A stretch of 12,379 bases of DNA. Origin: Methanomicrobiales archaeon. GTDB lineage: Archaea; Halobacteriota; Methanomicrobia; Methanomicrobiales; Methanoculleaceae. The notes under the pieces are model-generated. The model saw only the letters and a program-made list of their open reading frames with translations, made no database searches and was not told the origin of the DNA. Made by a program: the position numbers and the translations under genes. Positions within the stretch are counted from its first letter, which is position 1; every line of letters starts with the position of its first letter. Positions 12,321 to 12,379 of this stretch are shown one piece after another. The stretch is from contig JAAZIF010000099.1 of NCBI GenBank assembly GCA_012510335.1, forward strand, positions 1 through 12,379. The letters are read 5' to 3'.

Positions 12321-12379
12321 GCATCTCACATAACTTTGAGGATACGTGGGAATGAACAATCGCTGCGAACCTCCGCGTG
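12321..12379. other. Right-edge sequence, no supported gene
   Basis: An ATG at 12352, preceded by GTGGGA, opens a frame (MNNRCEPPR) to the window edge. It is too short to judge and is noted only as a possible next gene. Confidence 0.2.

Overview
The window looks like chromosome from a methanogenic archaeon, most likely of the Methanomicrobiales and probably near Methanoculleus. The reasons are an archaeal lipid gene (CDP-archaeol synthase), a tetraether-synthase-type radical SAM enzyme, DUF99 and DUF2551 proteins, an AglJ-like N-glycosylation transferase, an archaeal-type SecF-SecD pair, and TATA boxes about 25 bp before start codons, which suggests leaderless transcripts. Coding DNA is GC-rich and promoters are AT-rich. 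The genus is an inference. No transposase, integrase, CRISPR array, tRNA or rRNA was seen.

Layout. 1-1862 (minus) is a tight cluster read carS - pyrE - purD: CDP-archaeol synthase, orotate phosphoribosyltransferase, and phosphoribosylamine-glycine ligase, which runs off the left edge. Divergent from carS, 1942-3411 (plus), is a radical SAM protein of the Tes (tetraether lipid synthase) family. 3475-4461 (minus) is an ornithine cyclodeaminase / archaeal alanine dehydrogenase family enzyme. It is followed by about 510 bp without a convincing gene. 4975-6014 (plus) encodes a pilin-like secreted or anchored protein overlapping a universal stress protein. 5977-6540 (minus) is a DUF99 protein and 6582-7508 (plus) a membrane-anchored AglJ-like glycosyltransferase; these two are divergent. 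7479-8051 (minus) is a class II aldolase. 8251-8538 (minus) is a thioredoxin, and 8599-10910 (minus) is secF-secD with an ATGA overlap. 10911-11683 is a gene-poor stretch rich in inverted repeats, with one doubtful small ORF. 11684-12320 (plus) carries DUF2551 and a small protein that may be a degenerate IscA/HesB-like domain.

How the genes fit together. Several neighbours serve the cell envelope: CarS activates archaeol for polar head-group attachment, Tes joins archaeol-type chains into membrane-spanning tetraethers, SecDF supports protein export, the pilin-like protein is an exported product, and the AglJ-like enzyme charges the lipid carrier used to glycosylate surface proteins. The rest is housekeeping (purine and pyrimidine synthesis, redox, stress).

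The best leads are the divergent carS/tes pair around one symmetrical TATA-like element, the run of consecutive stem-loops at 11268-11435 with paired GC palindromes just before it, and strong hairpins upstream of the aldolase and thioredoxin genes. No dramatic new defence or mobile system is evident.
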